64,000 bases of DNA from Candidatus Electrothrix scaldis. Its GTDB lineage: Bacteria > Desulfobacterota > Desulfobulbia > Desulfobulbales > Desulfobulbaceae. Below are positions 28,301 through 36,222 of the stretch, piece by piece. The translations under genes were made by a program, and so were the position numbers. Position 1 is the first letter of the stretch. Every line of letters begins with the position of its first letter. The stretch is taken from assembly GCA_033584155.1 (NCBI GenBank), contig CP138355.1, forward strand, positions 3,233,826-3,297,825, given 5' to 3'. The notes beneath the pieces are model-generated. The model ran no database searches. It worked only from the letters and a program-made list of their open reading frames with translations, and had not been told where the DNA came from.

Positions 28301-29540
28301 ACCAACCCTGGTGGTTGCACCCTTATCGGTGACCTCCAACTGGGTGGAAGAGGCCCGGCGCTTTGCTCCAACCCTGAACGTGCTTCTGTTTGGATCTGGT
28401 AACCGCCAAGAGATGATTGATAATCTCCAGCCCTTTGACCTGGTGATTGTCAGCTATGGTTTGCTCCCCCTGGAGGCAGAGCTCCTGACTGAGCCGGACT
28501 GGCAGACCGTAGTTCTGGACGAGGCCCAGGCCATTAAGAACATGCAGACCAAGCGCTCTAAGGCAGCTATGCAGCTCAAGGCACAATTTCGCCTGATCAC
28601 CACAGGTACGCCCGTAGAGAACCATCTCGGCGAACTCTGGACTCTGTTCCATTTCCTCAATCCTGGGCTGCTCGGCCCCTTTAAGCGTTTTCAAGAAAGA
28701 TTTGCAGGCCCCATCGAACGGGACCAGGATGGCGCAGCCCGCAGTCGACTTCGTAAGCTCATCCGCCCCTTTATTCTCCGCCGCCTGAAAAGCGATGTTC
28801 TCCAGGAGTTACCGCCCAAGACTGAAATCAATCTTGAGGTGGAAATGAGTAAGGATGAGTTGGTGCTCTACGAGGCCCAGCGCATCAAGGCCCTGGAAAA
28901 CATCAGCAATCATGCTGATGATGAGGGTGCAGGCCAGCAGCATCTCCGTATCCTGGCCGAGATCATGAAGCTGCGTCGCCTCTGCTGTAATCCCTCCTTA
29001 GTCCTGCCGGACTGCGGGATCAGTAGCTCTAAGCTGAAGGTCTTTGCCGACACCCTGGAAGAGTTGCTCTCTAATAACCACAAGGCACTGATCTTTAGCC
29101 AGTTTGTCGATCATCTCCAGATCATTAGGGAGTTCCTTGAGACAAAGGGAATCAGCTACCAGTACCTTGATGGCTCCACCCCGGTGAAAAAGAGAAAGGA
29201 GAGGATCGCCAGTTTTCAGAATGGTGAAGGGGATGTCTTTCTGATCAGCCTCAAGGCTGGCGGGGCTGGCCTCAACCTGACAGCAGCAGATTATGTCATC
29301 CATATGGATCCCTGGTGGAACCCGGCTGTGGAAGATCAGGCATCAGACCGTGCGCACAGGATTGGACAGGAGCGGCCAGTCACGGTTTATCGGTTGGTGG
29401 TGAAGGATTCCATAGAGGAGCAGATTGTGGCCCTGCATAAGGAGAAAAGGGATCTGGCAGACAGCCTGCTGGAGGGCACGGATTCCGCTGGCAAGATTTC
29501 TGCCAAGGAGTTGTTGGGCTTGTTGCAGGGGCATCAGTGA
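25362..29540 (+). CDS. SNF2/RapA-family helicase (DEAD/DEAH superfamily 2)
   Basis: A 1392-residue protein. The C-terminal ~480 residues are a full Swi2/Snf2 ATPase. It has LRDYQKQGFHWLAQL, Walker A DDMGLGKTVQAL (near residue 960), the DEAQ box VVLDEAQAIKN and TGTPVENHLGELWTLFHFLNPG. These are followed by ALIFSQFVDHLQI, SLKAGGAGLNLTAADYVIHMDPWWNPAVEDQA and DRAHRIGQ. The ~900-residue N-terminal part has helical repeat-like segments (ARTYFAENLQLFKKM) and an internal region resembling the SNF2 accessory domain of bacterial homologues. Such proteins translocate on double-stranded DNA and displace bound protein, often RNA polymerase. A scrap of a related gene lies at 36,030. A convergent PP-loop gene ends 15 bases beyond its stop. 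Confidence 0.92.
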   Translation: MSTTQKISSDLEAKYLALDPPQKAMVRILAINVEPCATKRVLNCLKDLGFTCHATNAPYRAQDVQPLLKELVSKGLLDKSNKGLACPDSIRQTVVRDCLAHNEFSRIAEAVQTHMMDGRAPYQTYLTHYKQYARSMQMALFHGNSIEEVYSVLDKVDRYLPDTPPEESIFLHLLARPFSPQVIEAIKPEMRLSVLGLLLHATKIRLEPAGELIDYIQSSFGDSLYNKPESISLIDYFLLCGKTDNARALIEKLPQKGELERLSRTGWLSFLNGQYEEARTYFAENLQLFKKMSRKKKVFFQNEVGLIHLLSLLEGNDSTLLHQGIEYIDIVIKNHYRYAPLAETMKSVFQQQLGLDDTDTYRGALNIFDDNPLQFLIFMLILSWTDKAKVKGENAYLADIRDKAKKNGYLWLAAELSSLLAELNINKNSNTNQAKELHSSCGTTTCIGLVRKVPQWEKKLNGLLSLSDPSISQPVSAEQRLIWLFKYRPHSHSCSLTPKLQKITKKGTWTKGRQVGLKNLHNNHLTLDGLTDQDHRICQAIHQEYYSSGWYGYSSEYEFNYDQALPALVGHPLLFLEDKPDIQVELVLSEPKLEINEEKGKLRLALSPPPPSAQDETTKLIKDTPTRFKLYRFTEQHREIGKYLGKGMSIPKSGAKKAQQVVESLSSMVTVLSDLDGATEAETREADSRPHAHILPCHDGVQVEFLVKPCGDEGSSFRAGRGSKNVLTEIDGKKIQTVRDFAEEKKQLNDIISACPTLNRIKPVDNQWQVEDPEYALELLLELKNCDEALILEWPQGEKFSVRKETPSTAFSLQIKKERDWFKATGSLEINDELSLDLQKLLSMLDQGTGRFIQLDDGTFLSITKALRKRLEDLAAFSEKHGKGVRFSPLAALALDDLTEEAGQVKSDKAWKQHCKQLKEVVQPEVPGTLQAGLRDYQKQGFHWLAQLSHWEVGGCLADDMGLGKTVQALAAILLRAAQGPTLVVAPLSVTSNWVEEARRFAPTLNVLLFGSGNRQEMIDNLQPFDLVIVSYGLLPLEAELLTEPDWQTVVLDEAQAIKNMQTKRSKAAMQLKAQFRLITTGTPVENHLGELWTLFHFLNPGLLGPFKRFQERFAGPIERDQDGAARSRLRKLIRPFILRRLKSDVLQELPPKTEINLEVEMSKDELVLYEAQRIKALENISNHADDEGAGQQHLRILAEIMKLRRLCCNPSLVLPDCGISSSKLKVFADTLEELLSNNHKALIFSQFVDHLQIIREFLETKGISYQYLDGSTPVKKRKERIASFQNGEGDVFLISLKAGGAGLNLTAADYVIHMDPWWNPAVEDQASDRAHRIGQERPVTVYRLVVKDSIEEQIVALHKEKRDLADSLLEGTDSAGKISAKELLGLLQGHQ

Positions 29541-29555
29541 CGGCTCTGCCCCCAG

Positions 29556-30989
29556 CTATTTCGGCTCCAGTACAATGGCAAGTTCCCGCTTTGCCTCTCG
29601 GCTTTTTGCATGCAGGACAGTCAATAATTTTACTGACAGCACCGCCGGAATCGCCGACTCCTCATCATATACCGCAAGGTATTTATCCAGCACCTTTTTC
29701 CAGTCAAGAGGCTCGCATTCGTTTATAAAGGTCTGCATGGCCGCTCCCTCAAGCCCTTTACGACGGCACAGCTCAAAGGCCAGCTTGGCCTCATCCGTCT
29801 GGCCTATACATTCAAAGGGAGTATGCGCCTCCAATCCCAGCATCTGCCGGAAAGCCAGTTGGTTTTCCGGCAGATCAAAAAGATTGCACTGAAAAATACG
29901 CTCAACTTTCTGCGTGGGAAGATAAGCCATATAATTCAGCCAGACATACGCACATTTTGGACAACGTTTACACCAAGGTTTTTCGACATTACAGGAATGC
30001 GTTGCAGCGACCGCCTCCACATCGTCCTGCAATAAAGTAAATATCAGAACATCGTGTATCGGCTTGAGCAGGCTGAAGTAACTGACGTTCTTGATCAGCT
30101 CGGATCGGATATATGCATTGATCAGCTGTTCCGCTTCATAGGACTTGCCCCACTGATGATTGACCTCCTCACCGGTCTGTTCCCAGATCAGATTCCCTGT
30201 ATCCGCACTACGTTCATGCGCAAGTCCGATATACTGATATCCATGCTGCAGGACAAGTGGTAACACCCCGAAAACAGAACTTGGAGTTTCCGCAGCGGTA
30301 AGGGTACTGACCCCCAGTTCAGGGTGCAGGTCAAGGACGGGTGCATCCATAAAGTCGTCGTAGATCCAGTGCCTGTGCCGTTGTTCAGGGTGCAGATGGT
30401 CCAGAAGCTGATCAATCAGTGCATGTTGCCGAGGTGCTGTACCGTAAATGGAATGCGAATAGACATAGCTGGCATACGGAATCTCAGCCCGTTCAAGCAG
30501 ACGTAGAGAAACCAGACTGTCTTTGCCGCCCCCGCAGAAGGCGAGTAGCGGAATTGATCCGGGACTGCCCTCTACAGCTGCCGGTGAATGCTCCGCAACA
30601 GGCTGGACAGGAACAGGCCCTGCATAATCGGGCAGGTCATTTTCATAGCGCCACTGGGCCCAGACATGCTGATAGATCGTCTGCCAGAGCCGGACAAAGG
30701 AGTCAGTTTGGAGGTCGCTGAACGATCCTGTATCAAAATGCTTCGGTTTTAGGCTGATCAGCTTGTTGGCCTCAAAGGCCATAATATGAAAATAGAGCTT
30801 CCGCATGAACTCTCTGCCGAAACGGGTTTCAAGGACGTAAAAATCAACGTCTCCGTACCAGAGAGAGGTGGAAAAATGCAGATCATCCAGTCCGAAGCGA
30901 AAGGTAAGCTGTCGCCTGGACCGAGTGCAATCAAGAAATCTGAGCGTCTCTGTTCCAAGGGAATCAGTATTGTTTACAAGACCAGGCAT
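29556..30989 (-). CDS. PP-loop ATPase-like protein, possibly MurL-type epimerase, cotranscribed with the ergothioneine synthase fusion
   Basis: A 477-residue protein with a PP-loop (LLAFCGGGKDSLVSLRLL, around residue 150) of the adenine nucleotide alpha-hydrolase superfamily. Next come FGVLPLVLQHGYQYIGLAHERSAD and GEEVNHQWGKSYEAEQLI. A cysteine cluster CNVEKPWCKRCPKCAYVWL follows. This pattern reminds me of MurL (UDP-MurNAc-L-Ala-L-Glu epimerase), but I cannot confirm that by eye. A strong AAGGAG lies nine bases before the ATG. The gene starts 13 bases after the molybdopterin/desulfurase fusion gene ends, so the two are almost certainly one transcript. Alternative reading: a sulfur-transfer or nucleotide-activating partner of the fusion protein. 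Function should be treated as open. Confidence 0.75.
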   Translation of the reverse strand: MPGLVNNTDSLGTETLRFLDCTRSRRQLTFRFGLDDLHFSTSLWYGDVDFYVLETRFGREFMRKLYFHIMAFEANKLISLKPKHFDTGSFSDLQTDSFVRLWQTIYQHVWAQWRYENDLPDYAGPVPVQPVAEHSPAAVEGSPGSIPLLAFCGGGKDSLVSLRLLERAEIPYASYVYSHSIYGTAPRQHALIDQLLDHLHPEQRHRHWIYDDFMDAPVLDLHPELGVSTLTAAETPSSVFGVLPLVLQHGYQYIGLAHERSADTGNLIWEQTGEEVNHQWGKSYEAEQLINAYIRSELIKNVSYFSLLKPIHDVLIFTLLQDDVEAVAATHSCNVEKPWCKRCPKCAYVWLNYMAYLPTQKVERIFQCNLFDLPENQLAFRQMLGLEAHTPFECIGQTDEAKLAFELCRRKGLEGAAMQTFINECEPLDWKKVLDKYLAVYDEESAIPAVLSVKLLTVLHAKSREAKRELAIVLEPK

Positions 30990-31002
30990 ACCGGAACTCC
31001 TT

Positions 31003-34000
31003 TTATTTACAGGAAAGAAAGCGGATCGTGTTCTTCATTTCTTCAAGAACCTGAGCAAGTTCCTCAAGAACGGCATCAATCTCCTCTTCACCGGTCTGTT
31101 GCGACAGCGAAAAGCGGAGCGAACAATGTGCTTCATCTGCACTTTTGCCCATGGCGGTCAGCACATGCGTGGGTTCCGGCGAACCAGCCTTGCAGGCCGA
31201 TCCTGAAGAAATGGAGATCCCGTGCTGGTCCAAAGCAATAACAAGCGATTCCCCCCGAATTCCGGGAAAAATCATGTTTAAGGTATTGGGAAGCCTGTGC
31301 TCTGGATGCCCGTTCAGTTGCGCGTCCGGGACAAGCTTTTTGATACCCGCTTCGAGACGGTCTCTGAGCACGCACATTTTTTCAGAATCCTGCAGTCCAT
31401 ATGCAGTCAGTTCCGCTGCCTTGCCGAGACCGACTAGGGCGGCAACATTTTCTGTTCCAGCCCGAAGCCCACTTTCCTGCTTGCCTCCGTGAATCAGCGG
31501 TTCCAGCCGAACTCCCTTTTTCACATATAGCGCACCCACTCCCTTGGGGCCGTGAAATTTATGCCCTGACAGACTGAGCAGATCAACATCAAGCTCCTCC
31601 ACGTTCACCGGTATTTTGCCGATTGCCTGAACCGCATCTGTATGGAAAAGAATATTGCGCTGATGGGCAATTGCAGCCAGCTCCCTGATCGGCAGAATGG
31701 TTCCCACCTCGTTATTCGCCATCATGACAGAAACAAGGATGGTCTCATCTGTGATGGCCCTTCTCAGTTGTTCAGGGTCAAGCATGCCGAAAGCATCTAC
31801 AGGAAGAAACGTGACGCGGAAGCCGCAACGTTCTAAAAATCTGCACGTCTCCAGCACTGCCGGGTGCTCCACAGCCGAGGTGATGATATGTTTGCCCTGT
31901 TCCTGACAGGCAAATGCCGCTCCTTTCAGGGCCAGATTGTCAGCCTCGGACCCGCCGCCTGTAAAGATAATACGTTTGGGTTTGGTATGGAGCAGTCCTG
32001 CAAGCTGTCGTCGGGCCTTTTCCATAGCATCTCGAGCAGTACGGCCAGCCCGGTAAATACTGGACGGGTTGCCGTGGCTACGTTCCAGAAAGGGCTGCAT
32101 GGCCTCATGCACTGAAGAGGCAAGGTCTGTGGTTGCGTTGTTGTCAAGATAAATCTGCCTGGATTCAGACCGCTCCTGCTGAGGGGCGGAACTGTCTAAA
32201 TGCAGTTTTTTCTCCGCACTCTTCCGACTTGCCGCTGTTCCCTGCTCAATTCTGACAACTTCGCAGAGCAGGGCCTTGTACACGGGAAAACCGGAAATTT
32301 CGTCATAGTTGGAGAGATCTGTCAGCTCATTGACATTCGCCTGCTGCCAGGCCGCAGGGCCGACCGGAGTACCGCCTCCCATATTGGCCTCAACAGCTCC
32401 CTGCACAATATCCTCGCTCACCACAGCACGAAACTGCACACTGCCGCGAAGGGTACGTACTTCTACAAGGTCGCCGGTTTGGATTCCCCGGTCTTCCGCA
32501 TCAACCCTGTTGAGTTCCACACAGGGTTCGGGATTGTCCTTCAGGAGTCCGGGAATACCGTGATGCTGCGAACGGAAGTCTGTATGGGTTCTTGCGCCGG
32601 AGTTGAAAACCAGGGGAAAGGAACGGGCAAGGTCCGGCGCAGCCAGAGGCCCTTCCCTGGGTTCGGTATATTTCGGGAGCGGCTCATAGCCGTATTCGGA
32701 CAGCAATGAGGAGTGTATCTCGAATTTGCAGGTGGGCGTATCAAAACCCGGCCTGCCGTCCGACCGCAGGCTGCCTTTTTCCCATTTTCGGTACTCCATG
32801 GCCGGTGCAGGTAACTGCGCAATTCCTCCGGCTGCCCGGATCTCCTCCAGGGTAAAACCCGATCCCTGCAGGGCGAAACGGATCATGGCCTCTTCGGACT
32901 GCGGGAAAAGTTCCCCGTATCCCAGCCGTTCCGCAAGCTCCGCCATAATCAGGTAGTCGTTTCTTGCTTCTCCGACCGGCTCAATCAGTTTTTCCCGCAG
33001 GCGGAAGATCGGGCCGTAAACCACGTAGGAGTCTATCTCGAACATGGTGGTTGCCGGCAGGACAATATCCGCATAGGCCGCATCTGCGGTAAGCTGCCGG
33101 TCAATACAGACCAGGAAGTCCAGTTTGGATAGGGTTTCTCGCCAAAGCGGTGTCTGCGGCCAGGAGGTAAGGATGGACCCGCCGTCAATGAGCAGCCCGC
33201 GAATGCGATAGGGGTCTCCTTTGAGCACAGAGTCCACCAGTCCGATAGCATGGGACTCTCCCCGATATTTGCTGTACAAGGGAAAGGTATCCCTCGCAAC
33301 CGCACGGTCAAGGTTCGGATTCGCTTGGTTACAGGAACGGTTGATCGGGAAATGGCTGTTGAGCATAGCCAGCCCTATGCCGCCGGGAACATCCAGCTGC
33401 CCTGCTAGGGCCCAGGCAGTCAGCACGGCGCGGATCGCCTGGATGCCGCTGTTCGAGTATTCAAGTCCGGTGTACATCACCGGAGCACATCCTGCGGCCT
33501 GGACAATGTTGCGGGCAAGTTCCCGGACTGTATCGGCAGGCACCCCGGTGATCTCCGCAACCCTCTCCGGCGGAAAATGCTGAACATAGGTTCTGAGTTC
33601 ATCAAAACCGTGACACCAGTGCTGCACAAAATCTTCGTTCAGCAGCTCCTCCTCAATCAGCACCTCAATAATCCCCAGAGCCAGTGCCCCGTCAGTTCCC
33701 GGACGAATGGGAATCCAGCGGGCACCTGTGCGCAGAACCGTTTCTGTCCGACGCGGATCAATCACCACAATATCGGCTCCGCGCTTTGCTGCCGCTTCAA
33801 GCCGGAACATGTCAAGCGGCGGCGAATCCGTCGCCGGATTTGCCCCCCAGACAACAATCATCTCGGCATGTTCCAGATCGGTAAACATGTTGATGAGCAT
33901 GCGGCCCATGGTGACATGCGGCGCGATCATGGCAAAGGACACATAACAAAGCGCGCCCACGCCCATGGTATTGGGTGAACCAAAGGGGAAGAGGATATTT

Positions 34001-34398
34001 GATGCCGAGGAAACTGCTATATCCCTGGGCTGGTACATGTCGCAAAGCGACAGTTCAAAGGCACCGCGTCCGGTATAGATTGAGACAGCTTCCGGCCCTG
34101 ATTCTTCCTTGATCCGCTGGAGCTGCTCAACAATATGAGAATAGGCTTCATCCCAGGAGATACGCTCAAAGTTATATGTACCCTTAGGTCCGGTCCGGCG
34201 TAGAGGGTATTTCAGCCGATGTTCCGAGTAGACAATCTCGGCAGCATGCTCTCCTTTTTTGCAGATCATGCCCAGAGGATGGGATTCATCCGCCTGCATG
34301 CTGACGATTTTGCCGTTCTGCCGTCCGACTTTCACCCAGCATCCCGCAGGACAGATGCCGCAGATGCCTTTTCGATACTCAACCTGTTGCTCTTCCAA
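31003..34398 (-). CDS. Molybdopterin oxidoreductase fused to a cysteine desulfurase; probable metallopterin-dependent ergothioneine synthase
   Basis: A 1131-residue fusion. Residues 1 to ~725 are a DMSO-reductase-family subunit. A [4Fe-4S] site is formed by Cys13, Cys16, Cys20 and Cys46; GSPNTMGVGALC places a probable Mo/W ligand at Cys151; VVWGANPATD and VVIDPRRTET bind the pterin. Residues 749-1131 are a complete NifS/IscS-type desulfurase (IYLDNNATT, PLP lysine in SGHKFHGPKG near 947, catalytic cysteine in SSGSACKAG near 1069). It begins with TTG, preceded by GGGAG at the right distance; no ATG precedes the iron-sulfur motif. From memory, a fusion like this from Caldithrix abyssi inserts sulfur into trimethylhistidine without oxygen. 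The divergent EgtD-like gene, which would make the substrate, supports the same job here. No signal peptide, so cytoplasmic. Confidence 0.88.
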   Translation of the reverse strand: MEEQQVEYRKGICGICPAGCWVKVGRQNGKIVSMQADESHPLGMICKKGEHAAEIVYSEHRLKYPLRRTGPKGTYNFERISWDEAYSHIVEQLQRIKEESGPEAVSIYTGRGAFELSLCDMYQPRDIAVSSASNILFPFGSPNTMGVGALCYVSFAMIAPHVTMGRMLINMFTDLEHAEMIVVWGANPATDSPPLDMFRLEAAAKRGADIVVIDPRRTETVLRTGARWIPIRPGTDGALALGIIEVLIEEELLNEDFVQHWCHGFDELRTYVQHFPPERVAEITGVPADTVRELARNIVQAAGCAPVMYTGLEYSNSGIQAIRAVLTAWALAGQLDVPGGIGLAMLNSHFPINRSCNQANPNLDRAVARDTFPLYSKYRGESHAIGLVDSVLKGDPYRIRGLLIDGGSILTSWPQTPLWRETLSKLDFLVCIDRQLTADAAYADIVLPATTMFEIDSYVVYGPIFRLREKLIEPVGEARNDYLIMAELAERLGYGELFPQSEEAMIRFALQGSGFTLEEIRAAGGIAQLPAPAMEYRKWEKGSLRSDGRPGFDTPTCKFEIHSSLLSEYGYEPLPKYTEPREGPLAAPDLARSFPLVFNSGARTHTDFRSQHHGIPGLLKDNPEPCVELNRVDAEDRGIQTGDLVEVRTLRGSVQFRAVVSEDIVQGAVEANMGGGTPVGPAAWQQANVNELTDLSNYDEISGFPVYKALLCEVVRIEQGTAASRKSAEKKLHLDSSAPQQERSESRQIYLDNNATTDLASSVHEAMQPFLERSHGNPSSIYRAGRTARDAMEKARRQLAGLLHTKPKRIIFTGGGSEADNLALKGAAFACQEQGKHIITSAVEHPAVLETCRFLERCGFRVTFLPVDAFGMLDPEQLRRAITDETILVSVMMANNEVGTILPIRELAAIAHQRNILFHTDAVQAIGKIPVNVEELDVDLLSLSGHKFHGPKGVGALYVKKGVRLEPLIHGGKQESGLRAGTENVAALVGLGKAAELTAYGLQDSEKMCVLRDRLEAGIKKLVPDAQLNGHPEHRLPNTLNMIFPGIRGESLVIALDQHGISISSGSACKAGSPEPTHVLTAMGKSADEAHCSLRFSLSQQTGEEEIDAVLEELAQVLEEMKNTIRFLSCK

Positions 34399-34516
34399 GA
34401 AATGCTCCCTTTCACCTTATTTTTATCAATCACTTGACAAACAAAGCTCTTCGTGCTTGTTTCGTATATTTTCTATAAAAAAACAACTATAACGTATCAA
34501 GGAGGTCGCGACAACT

Positions 34517-35518
34517 ATGAAGAATATGAAGGAATATCTCAAAGAGGACCAACTTAATTTTTTCAGCTTGGAAGAATTCGCACCCCATGACGATCTGAAA
34601 AAACAGGTAAAGAAAGGATTCTCATCTCTTCATAAGTCGTTGTGTAGCGGCTGTTTCTATAATTATGAAGGTTCCCTGCTGTTTGACAAGATTTGTGAAT
34701 TGCCTGAATATTACCTCACAAGGACAGAGCTTGCAGTTCTTGAAGACAACATGGGAGATATTATCGCCGAGATACCGGAACAAGCCATTATCACGGAATT
34801 AGGTAACGGAAACCCTGTCAAAATCAAACTTTTTTTCGAGGCACTTTTTCAACGGCAGAACAGGGTGCAATATACGCCCATAGATATCTCCATACAATAT
34901 ATGGCTCAAAGTATGCGCAGGCTGATTGAACAGTATCCGAACCTTCAGATTACGGCAATCGGAGGTAGGTATGAGGATGGCATACACTTTCTGCAAAAAA
35001 CAGATGCTCCGAAATGCATCCTGTGGTTAGGATCGAGTATCGGCAACCTGACTGATAACAAAGCCGTCGATTTTCTTTCAAAGATCAGCAGAATGATGCA
35101 GCCGGAAGACAGTCTGCTTATCGGTATGGATATGATCAAGGACTGGGAAATCATAGATGCCGCATATAATGACGCCCAAGGTATTACGGCGGCATTCAAT
35201 ATGAACCTTCTCAGGAGAATCAATAACAATTTGGACGCAGACTTCAACCTTGCTCAATTTCGGCACGAACCGGTCTGTAACAAAGCTGAATCCCGGATGG
35301 AATCGTATATTACCAGCTGTAAGGATCAGCAGGTATCTATTCGGGATCTGGATATGGAGGTTTCCTTCAAAGAAAACGAACGCATCCATGTAGAAGTATC
35401 CTGTAAATATTCAGAGGAAAAAATTGCAACAATAGCGGATCGATCCGGTCTGCGTCTAAAATCCCGCTGGTTTGATACCAGAAAATGGTTTAGCCTCAAC
35501 CTCTTCAGCCCTGCCTGA
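34517..35518 (+). CDS. egtD: L-histidine N-alpha-methyltransferase (EgtD-like)
   Basis: A 333-residue SAM methyltransferase of the EgtD family. It has LFDKICELPEYYLTRTELAVLEDN (the family's substrate-loop region), ITELGNGNPVKIKLFFEAL in place of the usual ELGSGSSRKT, YTPIDIS, and the signature CILWLGSSIGNL. EgtD trimethylates histidine to hercynine, the precursor of ergothioneine. A good AAGGAGG stands 12 bases before the ATG. It is divergent from the molybdopterin/desulfurase fusion gene, with 118 bases between them, so both could be controlled together. The SAM loop deviates from actinobacterial EgtD, as in anaerobe homologues. Confidence 0.85.
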   Translation: MKNMKEYLKEDQLNFFSLEEFAPHDDLKKQVKKGFSSLHKSLCSGCFYNYEGSLLFDKICELPEYYLTRTELAVLEDNMGDIIAEIPEQAIITELGNGNPVKIKLFFEALFQRQNRVQYTPIDISIQYMAQSMRRLIEQYPNLQITAIGGRYEDGIHFLQKTDAPKCILWLGSSIGNLTDNKAVDFLSKISRMMQPEDSLLIGMDMIKDWEIIDAAYNDAQGITAAFNMNLLRRINNNLDADFNLAQFRHEPVCNKAESRMESYITSCKDQQVSIRDLDMEVSFKENERIHVEVSCKYSEEKIATIADRSGLRLKSRWFDTRKWFSLNLFSPA

Positions 35519-35525
35519 TCAGAAT

Positions 35526-35545
35526 AGCAGCTGCCGCTGCTTTCT
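35526..35545 (+). terminator. Weak hairpin after egtD
   Basis: A 6-bp perfect stem AGCAGC/GCTGCT with a TGCC loop and a short TTCTC tail starts eight bases after the egtD stop. The tail is poor, so termination here is only possible. Confidence 0.35.
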
Positions 35546-35576
35546 CATAGAAACTACAGATATAAACTTTTGCGCT

Positions 35577-35705
35577 ACCAACTTAAGCTGGGACAAAAGT
35601 TCGGGCTCTGAAGTTTCCAAACTCGGCAAAAGCCCCGTGAGGAATAGCCTCGCGACGGTCTTTGCAATTGCTTAATTTTGCAGGCTGTTCCACCTTAAGT
35701 TGGTA
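35577..35705. repeat. MITE-like inverted-repeat element 1
   Basis: A 129-base segment is bounded by a perfect 12-bp inverted repeat, TACCAACTTAAG/CTTAAGTTGGTA. Pairing continues inwards with two mismatches through TGGxACA, about 20 bp in all. The interior has no coding potential. The size and long terminal inverted repeats fit a non-autonomous element, but I see no clear target duplication. Confidence 0.6.
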
Positions 35706-35773
35706 ATTGTATCTTTATACTAATCGTTACACCTTGTAGTTATGTTGTGCAAATCAAAATTCATAGGATCTTC

Positions 35774-35883
35774 CTAGTGCTCCGTCATGGCTAAATTTTA
35801 GAGTTGCTGTTTCCATTTCAGGCCCGCAGATTGACCAGTTGCAATATACTCAACCCTAAATCTTAGATTTTACAAAGCACTAG
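35774..35883. repeat. Possible inverted-repeat element 2
   Basis: The ends pair as CTAGTGCT/AGCACTAG (8 bp perfect), and inside them TTTTAGAGTTG-like sequence faces CAACCCTAAA. It abuts and slightly overlaps the next element. The evidence is weaker than for its two neighbours. Confidence 0.4.
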
Positions 35884-35991
35884 TACACTCCGGCGTAAAT
35901 TATCCTATTCTTTTTAAGAGCCGCCTTTCCGCTCTTTGCAAAGAATTTCGCTTTAAAAAGCAGCGTGAAACTTACGCCGCAGTGTACTAGT
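35879..35991. repeat. MITE-like inverted-repeat element 3
   Basis: A 113-base segment has 20-bp terminal inverted repeats with one mismatch (ACTAGTACACTCCGGCGTAA at 35879-35898; reverse complement at 35972-35991). Inside, CTTTTTAAGAGC faces GCTTTAAAAAG, so almost the whole unit can fold into one long hairpin. It contains no gene and is a strong candidate for a small non-autonomous mobile repeat. Confidence 0.75.
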
Positions 35992-36029
35992 ATTCAGTCA
36001 TGCTATTTTTTAGGGTTGATGGCTCCAAA

Positions 36030-36093
36030 AAGAGCGCCCGGTCACGGTTTATCGCCTAGTGGTGAAGGGTTCCATTGAGGAACAGCTTGTTGC
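36030..36093 (+). pseudogene. Scrap of a SNF2 helicase gene
   Basis: About 62 bases read as ERPVTVYRLVVKGSIEEQLVA, the C-terminal end of a Swi2/Snf2 ATPase. They match the helicase gene at 25362..29540 (region near 29370) at about 84% of bases, by my count. Nothing upstream or downstream continues the homology. It is the decayed remnant of a paralogue or of a duplicated copy, next to the hairpin elements. Confidence 0.75.
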
Positions 36094-36222
36094 AGGGGGA
36101 GAAGTAGGTAGTGGTTATGCTAACCACTCTTTACTAGCCTGCTCAACCTTTTACCATTCCAGTGCTTTATCTAAAAAAACAGGCAGTTCTACATAATTAA
36201 AAACTGAAGGAGAATAACAATC

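Noticed and set aside
35819-36000. CRISPR-like array
   Set aside because: The repeats are inverted, not direct, and there is no regular spacer spacing.
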